Assembly (NCBI RefSeq): GCF_014679505.1
Contig: NZ_CP061474.1
Span: 1,332,001 to 1,396,000 of the forward strand
Length of the DNA: 64,000 nucleotides
Source: Geobacillus sp. 46C-IIa
Lineage (GTDB): Bacteria > Bacillota > Bacilli > Bacillales > Anoxybacillaceae
Direction: 5' to 3'
This document shows positions 24,978-33,639 of this stretch, piece after piece. Under the pieces are notes generated by a model. That model ran no database searches. It had not been told where the DNA came from and worked only from the letters and a program-made list of their open reading frames with translations. The position numbers and the translations under genes were made by a program. Every line of letters begins with the position of its first letter. Within the stretch, counting starts at the first letter, position 1.

Positions 24978-26567
24978 ATGGAATTGCGCGGGTTCGGAAG
25001 GTTGTACAATGCGGCGGGGCTGTTTATTGATCATAACGTTAACAGCGGATTAGGCGATAAAACGGCGATTTATTACCGTGATGAGCAAATTTCGTACCGG
25101 ACATTGCAAGAAAAAGTGAACCAGACTGGCAATATGCTGCGGGAGCTTGGTTATAAGCTTGAAGACCGCCTCATTATGGTTTGCCATGACACGCCCGAGT
25201 TTATTTACACGTTTTTCGGCGCGATTAAAATCGGGGCGGTGCCGATCCCGGTCAATACGATGATGCAGCCGTCGGATTATGAATATTTTTTAAACAACAG
25301 CCGGGCGAAAGGATTGGTCATTCACGAAGACTTGTGGGAGCGCCTTAAGCCGGTTCGGAAGCAGTTTGCTTTTTTGGAGCACGCCATTGTCATCTGTGAA
25401 AACGCTAACAATAACTTGGAAGGAGCACTCTCATTCCATCGATTGCTTCAACGTGCCGATAAAGAGCTGACGGCGGCTCCGACGAATAAGGACGACGCCG
25501 CGTTCTGGCTGTTCAGTTCAGGAAGCACTGGGGAGCCGAAAGGGGTCATCCATTTGCAGCACGATATGGAGTATGCATTAAATACCTACGCCAGACAAGT
25601 GCTGGAAATGAACGAACATGATCGTTGCCTTTCTGCATCTAAACTGTATTTTGCCTACGGCCTTGGTGGAGGCATGTACTTTCCGCTAGGTGTTGGCGCT
25701 TCGACCGTGCTCGTCAAAGAACGCCCGTTGCCGGAAACGATGTTCCGGGCGATTGAAACGTACAAACCGACGATCTTTTTCGGCGTGCCGACGTTGTATG
25801 GCGCCATGATTGATTATGTCGAAAAAACAGGCTTGCATTTTGATGTGAGTTCATTGCGTGTTTGCGTGTCTGCCGGTGAAGCGTTGCCGCCGTCCTTTTA
25901 CTACAAATGGAAAAATCTGTTTGGTGTTGACATTTTAGACGGCATCGGCTCAACCGAAGCGTTGCACATTTTTATTTCCAACCGCATTGGTGATGTTAAA
26001 CCGGGCAGTTCGGGAAAAGCGGTGCCCGGTTACGACGTGAAGATCATCGATGGACAAGGGAAGGAACTGCCGCCGAATGAGGTCGGGGACTTGATTATTC
26101 GCGGTGACTCGATCGCTCACGGATATTGGAATCTTCATGAACAGAACAAACAAAAATTTGTCGGTGAATGGCTGTATATTGGTGATAAATATTACTGTGA
26201 TGAGGAAGGGTACTACTGGTATTGCGGGCGTTCTGACGATATGCTGAAAGTCGGCGGCATTTGGGTTTCTCCGATTGAAATTGAAAACTGCCTGCTGCAG
26301 CATGAGGATGTGTTGGAAGTCGCGGTCGTCGGCGTTGAAAACGAAAAAGGTTTGACCGTTCCAAAGGCGTTTGTCGTTCTGAAAGACGGAGTCACACCTT
26401 CAGCAAGGAAGGAAGAAGAACTGAAACAGTTTACGAAGCAACAGCTGGCCCACTATAAATACCCGCGCATCATCGAATTTATTGACGAACTCCCGAAAAC
26501 GGCTACAGGAAAAATCCAACGTTTTAAATTGCGGCAATTGTTGGAGCATGAGAACATCAATAAGTGA
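24978..26567 (+). CDS. benzoate-CoA ligase family enzyme
   Basis: 529 residues of the ANL adenylating superfamily: P-loop SSGSTGEPKGVIHLQHDM near residue 180, YGLGGGMYFPLGVGA near residue 228, GIGSTEALHIF near residue 315, YIGDKYYCDEEGYYWYCGRSDDM near residue 395 and the catalytic Lys in PKTATGKIQR near the end. The QHDM after the P-loop, the KLYFAYGLGG block and the GSTE(A)LHIF block are characteristic of benzoate/4-hydroxybenzoate-CoA ligases (BadA/BclA group) rather than of PaaK, which is shorter and differs in these motifs. It should make an aryl-CoA with ATP and CoA, the substrate of the PaaABC complex. Ribosome site ATGGGATGGTGAG. Confidence 0.85.
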   Translation: MELRGFGRLYNAAGLFIDHNVNSGLGDKTAIYYRDEQISYRTLQEKVNQTGNMLRELGYKLEDRLIMVCHDTPEFIYTFFGAIKIGAVPIPVNTMMQPSDYEYFLNNSRAKGLVIHEDLWERLKPVRKQFAFLEHAIVICENANNNLEGALSFHRLLQRADKELTAAPTNKDDAAFWLFSSGSTGEPKGVIHLQHDMEYALNTYARQVLEMNEHDRCLSASKLYFAYGLGGGMYFPLGVGASTVLVKERPLPETMFRAIETYKPTIFFGVPTLYGAMIDYVEKTGLHFDVSSLRVCVSAGEALPPSFYYKWKNLFGVDILDGIGSTEALHIFISNRIGDVKPGSSGKAVPGYDVKIIDGQGKELPPNEVGDLIIRGDSIAHGYWNLHEQNKQKFVGEWLYIGDKYYCDEEGYYWYCGRSDDMLKVGGIWVSPIEIENCLLQHEDVLEVAVVGVENEKGLTVPKAFVVLKDGVTPSARKEEELKQFTKQQLAHYKYPRIIEFIDELPKTATGKIQRFKLRQLLEHENINK

Positions 26568-26582
26568 GAGGAACGATCGGCC

Positions 26583-27032
26583 ATGAAACGGAATGAGTTT
26601 CAGGTGCGTGTAAATTTTGGTGACACCGATGCAGCCGGCATCGTCTATTATCCGAATTACTTTAAATGGTTTGATATTGCCGGACACCAATTTTTCCGCA
26701 GCATCGGACTGCCGCCGGCGAAACTGATGAAAGAACAAAACATCATTCTTCCGCTGCTTGACGTCGGCTGTACGTTTGAGCGCCCGCTGTATTACGATGA
26801 CATTATTACGATTAAAACGGCGGTCGAAGAAGTGAACCGGAAAACGATCAAGCTGCGCCATGAAGTGTTCCGCGAAGAAGTACGAACCGGCCATGGCTTT
26901 GAGCTTAGAGGCTGGGTGAAAGAAGAGAACGGACGCATGTTTGCGGTTCCCATTCCGGATGACGTCCGGCAGTTGCTTGAAGAAGATGGCATAGGGGAGT
27001 GCGCCTACATCAATCCATTGCTCAATGCCTAA
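26583..27032 (+). CDS. 4-hydroxybenzoyl-CoA-type acyl-CoA thioesterase
   Basis: 149 residues, hotdog fold. GDTDAAGIVYYPNYFKWFD at about residues 13-31 holds the catalytic Asp of the 4HBT/YbgC group. It lies 16 bp after the ligase, so the two are co-transcribed. Likely task: hydrolyse aryl-CoA or dead-end CoA esters to free CoA, like PaaI in the phenylacetate pathway, though it is from a different hotdog branch. The start ATG 26583 follows GAGAGGAACG. Confidence 0.85.
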   Translation: MKRNEFQVRVNFGDTDAAGIVYYPNYFKWFDIAGHQFFRSIGLPPAKLMKEQNIILPLLDVGCTFERPLYYDDIITIKTAVEEVNRKTIKLRHEVFREEVRTGHGFELRGWVKEENGRMFAVPIPDDVRQLLEEDGIGECAYINPLLNA

Positions 27033-27042
27033 TGGGTGCTGA

Positions 27043-27073
27043 AAGCCAAGTACGCATCGCTGCGTCTTGGCTT
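27043..27073 (+). promoter_or_regulatory. hairpin in the leader of the adenine deaminase-like gene
   Basis: AAGCCAAG-T-ACGCA (27043-27056) pairs with TGCGT-CTTGGCTT (27061-27073) across TCGC, with one bulged T: 13 base pairs and a tight tetraloop. No T-run follows, so it is not a standard terminator. It lies between the thioesterase stop and the likely TTG start at 27108. Confidence 0.5.
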
Positions 27074-27107
27074 ATCGTTGCTATCAGCTGCGAAAGGGGG
27101 AAGTTCT

Positions 27108-28886
27108 TTGATCCGAACAGCGAAACGAACCGAACTGATTGAAGTGGCGCAGGGACGCCGCCCGGCCGATATCGTCATTCAAGGCGGAACGGTCGCTAAC
27201 GTCTATTCAGGTGAATTTTTGCGCCAAAACGTCGCTATTTATCAAGATGCGATCGCCTATGTTGGGGAAAATGAGGTCGCGGTTGATGAGCATACGGTTG
27301 TGATTGATGCAGAAGGGATGTATGTATCCCCGGGGTTCATTGAGCCGCACGCCCATCCATGGGTGCTTTACAATCCCGTCAGCATGACCGCCAAAGTGCT
27401 GCCGCTCGGTACGACAACAACGGTCAATGACAACCTGTTTTTTTATTTGCATTTTGGCGCCGACGGATTTCGACAGTTGATCGAGGATTTGCGGGCTTTG
27501 CCGGGTCATTTCTTTTGGCTTGTTCGTTTGGTGTCGCAAGCTGATTTTCCAGGGGAGCGAGATTGGTTCGACCCACAGGAAATTCGAAAGCTGCTTGAGA
27601 TGGATGAAGTCGTCGGGACGGCGGAAGTGACACGATGGCCGTTGCTGTATCAAGGCGACCCATTTTTACTCGAAACGATTGAAGCAGCGAAATGCGCCGG
27701 AAAAGTCGTTGATGGGCATACGGCCGGCTGTTCGTATGAAAAACTGAACAGCATTGCCGCAAGCGGCGTCAGCGCTTGTCATGAAGCCATCACGGCTGAA
27801 GAAGCGCTCCATCGGCTGCGGCTTGGCATGTGGACGACGCTTCGCCATAGTTCGCTCCGCCCGGATTTTCCTGAAATTATCCGTTTAATTACCGAGAAAA
27901 ATGTCAGCACACAGCGGATTACGATGACCGTAGACGGTCCACACCCGGGCTTTATCGAGCGGGAAGGGTTTGTCGACGGATTGGTCCGGAAGGCGGTGGC
28001 GCTCGGCGTACCGCCGATGACCGCCTTGCAAATGGCGACGATTAATGCGGCGACGTATTTGCGGTTGGACGATGAAATCGGCGGCATCGCCCCAGGGAAG
28101 CTGGCGGATGTCATTTTGCTTCCTGATCTTGTCACTTTCAAGCCGTCGCTTGTGATCGCCAAAGGCCGCATCGTCGCCCGTGACGGCGAGTTGCTTGCGC
28201 CGTTGCCTGAGATCGACTGGAGTCGATACGTATCGAAAAAACCGTTTCTGTTCACGAAAGAGCGGCTTGATGATGAGCGTCTATACCGCTATCCGCACCC
28301 GAAGCCGGATCAGCCGGTGCCGATTGCGTATTTTAAAAGCAATGTCATTACTGGGCGGAAAGAGGCGATTCTTCCGTCCGTTGACGGCTATGCGGATCTT
28401 TCCCAGCATCCAGGGCTGCTGTATGCCGCGCTCATCGCCCGCAACGGGCAATGGGTGGCCAAAGCCATTTTGGAGCGGTTTGCCGTCGATATTGATGGCA
28501 TGGCGTCCACCTATAACACCACGACCGAGTTGCTTGTCATCGGCAAACGTCCGGAATCGATGGCGGCGGCAGCGAAGCGGGTGCATGAAATGGGCGGTGG
28601 AATTGTTGTCATCGATGGCGGCCGGCCGGTGGTGGAAATTCCGCTGCCGTTTACCGGCATGATGACAACCGACCGTTCGTTTGACACGGCTGTCCGTTTC
28701 CATGATGAGCTGCTGGACGCTCTTCAAGAACGCGGATTTCCGTTCCATGATATTTTGTACACGCTGTTGTTTTTGACATGCGACTTTTTGCCAGGGATTC
28801 GCCTGATTCCGTACGGGTTGTACGATGTCAAACGGAATGAGATTTTGCTGCCGGCGGAAAAGATCGGGGAAAAGGTAGCGAAATAG
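27108..28886 (+). CDS. adenine deaminase-like amidohydrolase (YerA type)
   Basis: 592 residues from TTG 27108, which has GAAAGGGGGA seven bases before it; an open frame from GTG 27036 would run through the hairpin and lacks a site. The order is that of bacterial adenine deaminases: DIVIQGGTVANVYSGE, the metal motif FIEPHAHPW near residue 82, DGHTAGCS, ARDGELLAP and the C-terminal ITGRKEAI, GMASTYNTT and PLPFTGMM blocks. It is closer to YerA than to AdeC. Adenine deaminase releases ammonia to give hypoxanthine. The link with the aromatic operon is by position only, 75 bp after the thioesterase. Confidence 0.82.
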   Translation: MIRTAKRTELIEVAQGRRPADIVIQGGTVANVYSGEFLRQNVAIYQDAIAYVGENEVAVDEHTVVIDAEGMYVSPGFIEPHAHPWVLYNPVSMTAKVLPLGTTTTVNDNLFFYLHFGADGFRQLIEDLRALPGHFFWLVRLVSQADFPGERDWFDPQEIRKLLEMDEVVGTAEVTRWPLLYQGDPFLLETIEAAKCAGKVVDGHTAGCSYEKLNSIAASGVSACHEAITAEEALHRLRLGMWTTLRHSSLRPDFPEIIRLITEKNVSTQRITMTVDGPHPGFIEREGFVDGLVRKAVALGVPPMTALQMATINAATYLRLDDEIGGIAPGKLADVILLPDLVTFKPSLVIAKGRIVARDGELLAPLPEIDWSRYVSKKPFLFTKERLDDERLYRYPHPKPDQPVPIAYFKSNVITGRKEAILPSVDGYADLSQHPGLLYAALIARNGQWVAKAILERFAVDIDGMASTYNTTTELLVIGKRPESMAAAAKRVHEMGGGIVVIDGGRPVVEIPLPFTGMMTTDRSFDTAVRFHDELLDALQERGFPFHDILYTLLFLTCDFLPGIRLIPYGLYDVKRNEILLPAEKIGEKVAK

Positions 28887-29022
28887 GCAAAAGCGCGTGC
28901 GGCCGCCTAATCGTCGGCCATCGGTTTCACGGAAAATCGGTTATTCCCATCAGGCGATGACGATGTATAATTAAAAGAGTAGACGAATCGAGGGTTCATG
29001 ACTAGATTGGGAGATGAAACCG

Positions 29023-30000
29023 ATGTGGCAATCGATCAACCGCCGGCTTGAGAAGGCGCTGCCGTTTCTTACGCCGGCGAGCGTGGCGGCCGGCATCTGG
29101 CTGGCGGACGAACTGCGCGGCTATGCCGCGCTTGTGCCGTGGCTGTTTGCGTTCATGACGTTTAGCGGCAGTTTGCGCTTGCGTTTGGCTGATTTGAAAG
29201 AGGCGCTCATCCATCCTCGTCCGATCGCTGCGGCGCTATGTCTGCTTCACCTCGTCGTCCCGCTTTGGGCGTTTGGACTTGGCCATCTGTTTTTTGGCAG
29301 CGATCGTTTGACGGTGATCGGGTTTGTGTTGGCGGCCGCCATTCCGACTGGGGTGACCAGCTTTATTTGGGTGTCGCTCGGCCGCGGAAACTTGGCGCTT
29401 GCCCTTTCTGTCATTTTGATTGATACGTTTTTATCGCCCATCATTGTGCCGCTGACGTTGCTTGTATTGGCCGGAAGCGCGGTCGAGCTCGACGTGGGCC
29501 AGATGATGCTCGGTTTGTTTTTTATGATTATTTTGCCGTCACTCGCCGGCATGTTCGCGAGCGAACGGCTGTCTACTCAAGCGAACGAGCAGCTGGCGGT
29601 GGTGCTGTCGCCGTTTTCCAAGCTGGCGCTGGCGCTCGTCGTCATGATCAACAGCGCGGTCGTCGCCCCGTATTTTGGCCGTGTTGACGCCCGGCTGTTT
29701 TTCATGGCGTTGCTCGTCTTGGCGATCGCGAGCTCCGGTTATTTTCTTTCTTGGATGGCGGCCCGATGGCTCGGATTTGCCCCACCGGATATTATTGCGT
29801 TAACGTTTACCGGAGGGATGCGCAACATTAGCGCCGGTGCGGTGCTTGCCATGACCTATTTTCCACCGCCAGTGAGCGTGCCGGTCGTGCTCGGCATGCT
29901 GTTTCAGCAAGTGCTCGCGTCCCTATACCACCGCTTGTTGAATAAAACGTATCATTCACCAACGAGCGGCAGAGCGCCATACGTCGGAAGCGCCCGGTAG
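29023..30000 (+). CDS. bile-acid:sodium symporter (BASS) family transporter
   Basis: 325 residues with nine or ten membrane segments; start ATG 29023, about nine bases after TGGGAG (the ATG at 29014 abuts that site). Family marks are FAFMTFSGSL near residue 45, AAAIPTGVTSFIWVSLGRGNLALALS (the two-sodium site region) and FTGGMRNISAGAVLAM. Members such as YocS and PanS carry small organic anions with sodium; the substrate is open. A TATAAT at 28968-28973 is a possible -10, with no convincing -35. Confidence 0.85.
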   Translation: MWQSINRRLEKALPFLTPASVAAGIWLADELRGYAALVPWLFAFMTFSGSLRLRLADLKEALIHPRPIAAALCLLHLVVPLWAFGLGHLFFGSDRLTVIGFVLAAAIPTGVTSFIWVSLGRGNLALALSVILIDTFLSPIIVPLTLLVLAGSAVELDVGQMMLGLFFMIILPSLAGMFASERLSTQANEQLAVVLSPFSKLALALVVMINSAVVAPYFGRVDARLFFMALLVLAIASSGYFLSWMAARWLGFAPPDIIALTFTGGMRNISAGAVLAMTYFPPPVSVPVVLGMLFQQVLASLYHRLLNKTYHSPTSGRAPYVGSAR

Positions 30001-30066
30001 AGATGGAAAGGGCAGGCGGTATGCCGGCTGCTGGACAGCGTCTGGCGGGAGTAAAAAGTGAAAACA

Positions 30067-30094
30067 CACCCGCCCTAAGTGGGACGGGCGGGTG
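30067..30094. terminator. convergent-gene hairpin
   Basis: CACCCGCCC (30067-30075) pairs perfectly with GGGCGGGTG (30086-30094). Read on the minus strand it is followed by TGTTTTC and later TTTTTA, so it may serve the minus-strand esterase better than the transporter. Confidence 0.6.
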
Positions 30095-30150
30095 CGGGAA
30101 AAAGCAGGCGGGGCGCTGCTGGTGTCACGGTGTTTCGCCGCTGAGGCGGT

Positions 30151-30972
30151 CTAGTGACCGCCTGGCTGAACGATCTCGTATGGCGAACGGATGAGGTGGC
30201 GGCGAAGAGGGAGATTCAGTTCGACGATGCCTTCGACGACCAAACGGGCGATTTCTTTCGCCCCGCGCTGATGAAAATGGGTGTTGTCTTTGATGCCTTC
30301 CGGGTAATTGGGGTGCTCGCCCGGCTCAAGCCATAAAAACCACCGCTTCGTCCGTTCCGGTCCAAGCTGTTCAAACCGTTGTTTGCTTTTCGTTGTCAAA
30401 TCGATCACTGGAACACGTTCGTGTTTTCCGAGCGCTTTCATGGCGGCAGGATAGCGTCCGTGGGAATTGAGCGCCCGTCCATCGGCAGAAAACCGCCGCC
30501 GTTCGACCGGAGTGATGAGGACGGGAATCGCCCCTTTGGCCCGGGCGCCGTCAATATATTGTTGTAAGTACGCTTGGTAAGAGGTGAACGGTTCGGTGTA
30601 ACGCGCCGGATCGTTCGCCTTTTCATCGTTATGGCCAAACTGAATGAACAAATAATCGCCTTTTTTGAGCTCCCGCAAAATGCGCTCGAGCCGCCCTTCC
30701 TCAATAAAACTTTTCGCGCTTCGGCCGGAAGCGGCCATATTTTTGACCACTACGTGATCGTCAAACCAGCCGTCAAGCATTTCCCCCCATCCGGCTCGCG
30801 GGGCGCGGGAGCGGGGAGCGGCGGCGACCGTCGAGTCGCCGGCCAAATAGATCACAATGGTCGTCCCCCGTCTTGCCTTGGCTGCGTCTCCATTCGTCGC
30901 TGTCCTAGCCATTAGAACGGCGCCGATGGCGATGATGATGGAGCACAAGAAAGCGGCTTGTTTTCCTTTCAA
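30151..30972 (-). CDS. secreted GDSL/SGNH esterase, rhamnogalacturonan acetylesterase-like
   Basis: 273 residues. The N-terminal 22 residues (KQAAFLCSIIIAIGAVLMA) look like a signal peptide or anchor. SGNH blocks follow: block I YLAGDSTVA, the GxS-like MAASGRSAKS, FIQFGHND with the Asn, and DNTHFHQRGA with the catalytic Asp and His. This set is that of rhamnogalacturonan acetylesterases. The start is uncertain: the frame opens with TTG at 30972 without a good ribosome site, and the IS607-type relic ends about there. The original 5' region may have been lost or changed. Confidence 0.8.
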   Translation of the reverse strand: MKGKQAAFLCSIIIAIGAVLMARTATNGDAAKARRGTTIVIYLAGDSTVAAAPRSRAPRAGWGEMLDGWFDDHVVVKNMAASGRSAKSFIEEGRLERILRELKKGDYLFIQFGHNDEKANDPARYTEPFTSYQAYLQQYIDGARAKGAIPVLITPVERRRFSADGRALNSHGRYPAAMKALGKHERVPVIDLTTKSKQRFEQLGPERTKRWFLWLEPGEHPNYPEGIKDNTHFHQRGAKEIARLVVEGIVELNLPLRRHLIRSPYEIVQPGGH

Positions 30973-30974
30973 TC

Positions 30975-31915
30975 AAGTTCCGTTGCCAAAACCTTATAAA
31001 ACTCTAAAAGGCTTTGTTCGATTCCTTGTTCATCGCGTCCGATTTCGCGATCAGCTACTCTCGTTGGGGGCATAACGCTCCGAAGGCTTCCATTCCCCTG
31101 CAACGAAGGGTACGTATTCGTAGCATCCGTTTTGGTGATTAGCCCACGAATGCTTCTCCGTAACGAGCAAGGTTGATGGCGGCATTGAGGTCCCGATCCA
31201 TCTTGCATCCACATTGGCATGTGTATGTGCGGTCAGAAAGTGTTAAGCCTTTCTTGATGGCGCCGCATTGAGAGCACAGTTTTGAAGATGGATACCAAGC
31301 GTCTGCCTCAATGAACAAAATGCCGTATTTTTTGCATTTGTACGTTGACTTTGTTTTGAAGCCGTATAGTTTTTGCTTCTGTACGGCTTTGGCTAAATGT
31401 TTGTTCTTCATCATCCCGCTTACATTCAACGTTTCCATCACGACAGCGCAAGGCTTGGTTTTCGCTACCGCGCTCGTCGCTTGATGAATGTGGTTGTTAC
31501 GGATTCCATTGATCCTTCGCTGCAAAAGGAGACATCGCCTTTCGAGTTTGATCATGTTGCGGGTTTTGACAAAACGGCTGCCCTCCTTGTTCATTTCATA
31601 TTTTCGAGAAACTTTTCGCCGCAACCTGCGAAGGCGTTTCTCCAGCCTTTTCATTGTTTTTGTTTTGTTGATATTGGGAAAGATCATCCCATTGCTACAA
31701 ACCGCCAAATGCTTGATTCCCACATCCCCCGATGCCTTCATCAATGATTTGAACGAAATCCTCAACAAGTTCCTGCTCCTCTGTTGTCTCTGTTTGGTCA
31801 ATGATTTCCCTTTCACAGTCATATTGAGAAAAAGATATTCAAGCAATTCAAATCCAACATGTACGAAGTTGATAATAATTTTTTGTTTTTACAATGTTTT
31901 ATAATCTTTGTCTAA
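30975..31915 (-). mobile_element. IS607-family relic: tnpA end fused by deletion to the tnpB core, with right end
   Basis: Read on the minus strand, the unit opens after about 31915. It first shows a frame FGFELLEYLF-like (GFELLEYLF) that shifts to YDCEREIIDQTETTEEQELV and EDFVQII, the end of an IS607 serine recombinase. This runs directly into the RuvC-I part of TnpB near 31725 and then to the TnpB stop at 31139. About 160 bp follow, with GC-rich hairpins typical of the guide-RNA scaffold. The missing part is the tnpA N-terminus, and the tnpA tail and tnpB head are lost by an internal deletion. It lies between the esterase gene and a membrane-protein gene. Confidence 0.7.
31139..31846 (-). 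pseudogene. tnpB: N-terminally truncated TnpB (RuvC-type RNA-guided nuclease)
   Basis: The 235-codon frame holds the catalytic Asp of RuvC-I (GDVGIKHLAV), the Glu of RuvC-II (VMETLNVSGMM), four Cys of the zinc finger (CSQC ... CQCGC) and the Asp of RuvC-III (MDRDLNAAINLARYG). A full TnpB has about 370-400 residues, so the N-terminal wedge and REC parts are gone. The first 45 or so codons of this frame are out-of-frame tnpA sequence. It is most likely inactive. Confidence 0.72.
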
Positions 31916-32019
31916 CTGTTAGTTCTCCCTCCTACTCAACAACAGTTCGTCCTATTTTCGACAATAGTTTGTTTCGTTGTTATCGTGGCTTGTCAGCCGC
32001 TTGTTTATGCGCATCGATG

Positions 32020-32475
32020 CTAGTCAATCCGTTGAAATCGGCGATAAAAGCTCCAGATGATGGCGAGAAATACGCCATACCCAGCGAAAGAATACGAATG
32101 CCTCCACAGAGCGTCGTGAACGAACAAGCCGTACGCTTCCGCTTTCGTTTCGAATGTTGCCATCAATGCGGCCGATGCGATGATCAAGCCAATGCGTCCG
32201 AGGCGGCCAAGCCGCTCCATCAGCCAAAGAAACAAGACGGTGCATAGCGGAAGAACCACAATCGTAAAGAAAATATCGATCGAGAAGATGGATGGAAACG
32301 GGCGCTTCGGAAAGGCGTACACCCCTTTTCCGGTGAAATACAAATCCAAATACGTCCCGGCCCAAGAGGCAAGCAGCGCCGAGGCGAGATAGGCGCGGCG
32401 CCTAGCGCGCGTGAAAGAAGGCGTTTTTGGCGATGATCGCCAGTTCGATTTTTTCAAGTGTTTCACAATACGCAT
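32020..32475 (-). CDS. CBO0543-like membrane protein
   Basis: 151 residues from the ATG at 32475, which has GGGGAG seven bases before it; this start lies inside the end of the yppC gene (74-bp overlap). Four membrane segments are visible: YLASALLASWAGTYLDLYF, IDIFFTIVVLPLCTVLFLW, IGLIIASAALMATFE and YSFAGYGVFLAIIWSFY. The blocks GTYLDLYFTGKGVYAFP and PFPSIFSIDIFFT are those of the CBO0543 family seen in spore formers, of unknown function. The open frame that continues upstream to 32838 is antisense-like shadow of yppC. Confidence 0.7.
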   Translation of the reverse strand: MRIVKHLKKSNWRSSPKTPSFTRARRRAYLASALLASWAGTYLDLYFTGKGVYAFPKRPFPSIFSIDIFFTIVVLPLCTVLFLWLMERLGRLGRIGLIIASAALMATFETKAEAYGLFVHDALWRHSYSFAGYGVFLAIIWSFYRRFQRID

Positions 32476-33553
32476 GAACGATCTCCCCATTGATCGGTTG
32501 TTCCGGTTTAACGAGATAGCGGACGACGTGCGGATCCGTAAACCAGTCGCCAGGTTCGGCCGCCTCATGGGCGACGTTTTTCCACGCATGGCGAAGCTGC
32601 GGGCTGTACAAGCGCGGGGCGCCGGGAACGATTTGGCAGTCGCGGATGCGGCGGCGGTACGGTTCCCTTGGAAACGATTCGCACACATCGTTAAACAAGT
32701 GCGGCCAATAATCTTTGCGCGAACCGGTATGCGGATGGCTGACAGCCCAGCGCACCGCATTTTCCAGCGTTTCTTCATTGTCAAACAAAATCGAGTACAG
32801 CCGTTTGCCAAGCAAAATGCGTTCATGGAGCGACTCAAACTGATGAAGCGTTTGGCCGATCAAGGCGGTGCCGCCTTGGCCGTCGTCATGTGGGAACAAG
32901 ATGTGATTGAAATGGAGCAGCTCTTGCAGTTGAAATTTGAGCGTCTGAAAAACCGTTTGCTGAAATACGGGATGCTGAATGACTCGTCGTTCCAAATAGC
33001 TTTGTTCGTTCATCACTAGGGCGATGGCCAACGTGTACGGATCACCGCGGTGCCAAAAATGGTTCCATATCGTTTCCATAAACGTCGAAACGCCAACATA
33101 CGGCAATAAATAAAAGAGCGGTCGGCCGTGCTTTTGGCTTTCTTCATACAGCAAAAACTGCGGATAAATATCTTGGAAAATCAGCCAGTTGCCGCGCTCC
33201 AAAAAAGCAAAAAATGACTGCCGTTCTTCTTCCGAGAGCAGCCGCATGAGCAGCTCCCCTTTTAAGTCGGTCATATTCCAGCCGCCGTTGCGCGACACCA
33301 TATGCCCTAAAAACGCCCAATGAATTTCGCGATGGCGCAAGTAAAAATCGAGATACGCCGCCGTTCGGGTCACATTGTTTTCGTTGTGTTCCGCGGTCAC
33401 CGCCCGGATGCGGCTGATGAACTGCCGTTCTTTGGCGGTTAAATCACGTTCAGATACGGTCGTGTCCCCTTTCTTTTGCTTTTTCTTTAATTCCCGATAG
33501 ACGTCAACAAGAGAGAGGGGAAGGGATGACGCTTTCGGCCTCAGGCAACGCAT
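32402..33553 (-). CDS. yppC: DUF2515 family protein (YppC homologue)
   Basis: 383 residues, start ATG at 33553 behind AAAAGGGGGGTCACT; the longer frame from 33586 lacks a site. It is a helical, mostly soluble protein with conserved NNVTRTAAYLDFY, EIHWAFLGHMVSRNGGWNM, RGNWLIFQDIYPQ and HPHTGSRKDYWP stretches, as in the DUF2515/YppC proteins of Bacillales. No catalytic motif can be named. It is head-to-head with the terpene cyclase gene (86 bp between start codons) and is followed by the overlapping CBO0543-like gene. Confidence 0.78.
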   Translation of the reverse strand: MRCLRPKASSLPLSLVDVYRELKKKQKKGDTTVSERDLTAKERQFISRIRAVTAEHNENNVTRTAAYLDFYLRHREIHWAFLGHMVSRNGGWNMTDLKGELLMRLLSEEERQSFFAFLERGNWLIFQDIYPQFLLYEESQKHGRPLFYLLPYVGVSTFMETIWNHFWHRGDPYTLAIALVMNEQSYLERRVIQHPVFQQTVFQTLKFQLQELLHFNHILFPHDDGQGGTALIGQTLHQFESLHERILLGKRLYSILFDNEETLENAVRWAVSHPHTGSRKDYWPHLFNDVCESFPREPYRRRIRDCQIVPGAPRLYSPQLRHAWKNVAHEAAEPGDWFTDPHVVRYLVKPEQPINGEIVHAYCETLEKIELAIIAKNAFFHAR

Positions 33554-33639
33554 AGTGACCCCCCTTTTGGTGCATCGACGGCCCACCGGTCGAATAAATA
33601 TGGAAGGAAACGGAATTTTGTGAAAAAGGAAGGCGATGC

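Noticed and set aside
32476..32838. The upstream half of the open frame leading into the CBO0543-like gene
   Set aside because: It overlaps yppC on the same strand in another frame and has no family likeness; the ATG at 32475 with GGGGAG gives a protein of normal family length.
32411..33019. A 202-codon open frame on the plus strand
   Set aside because: It is antisense to yppC, which has clear family motifs and a good ribosome site.
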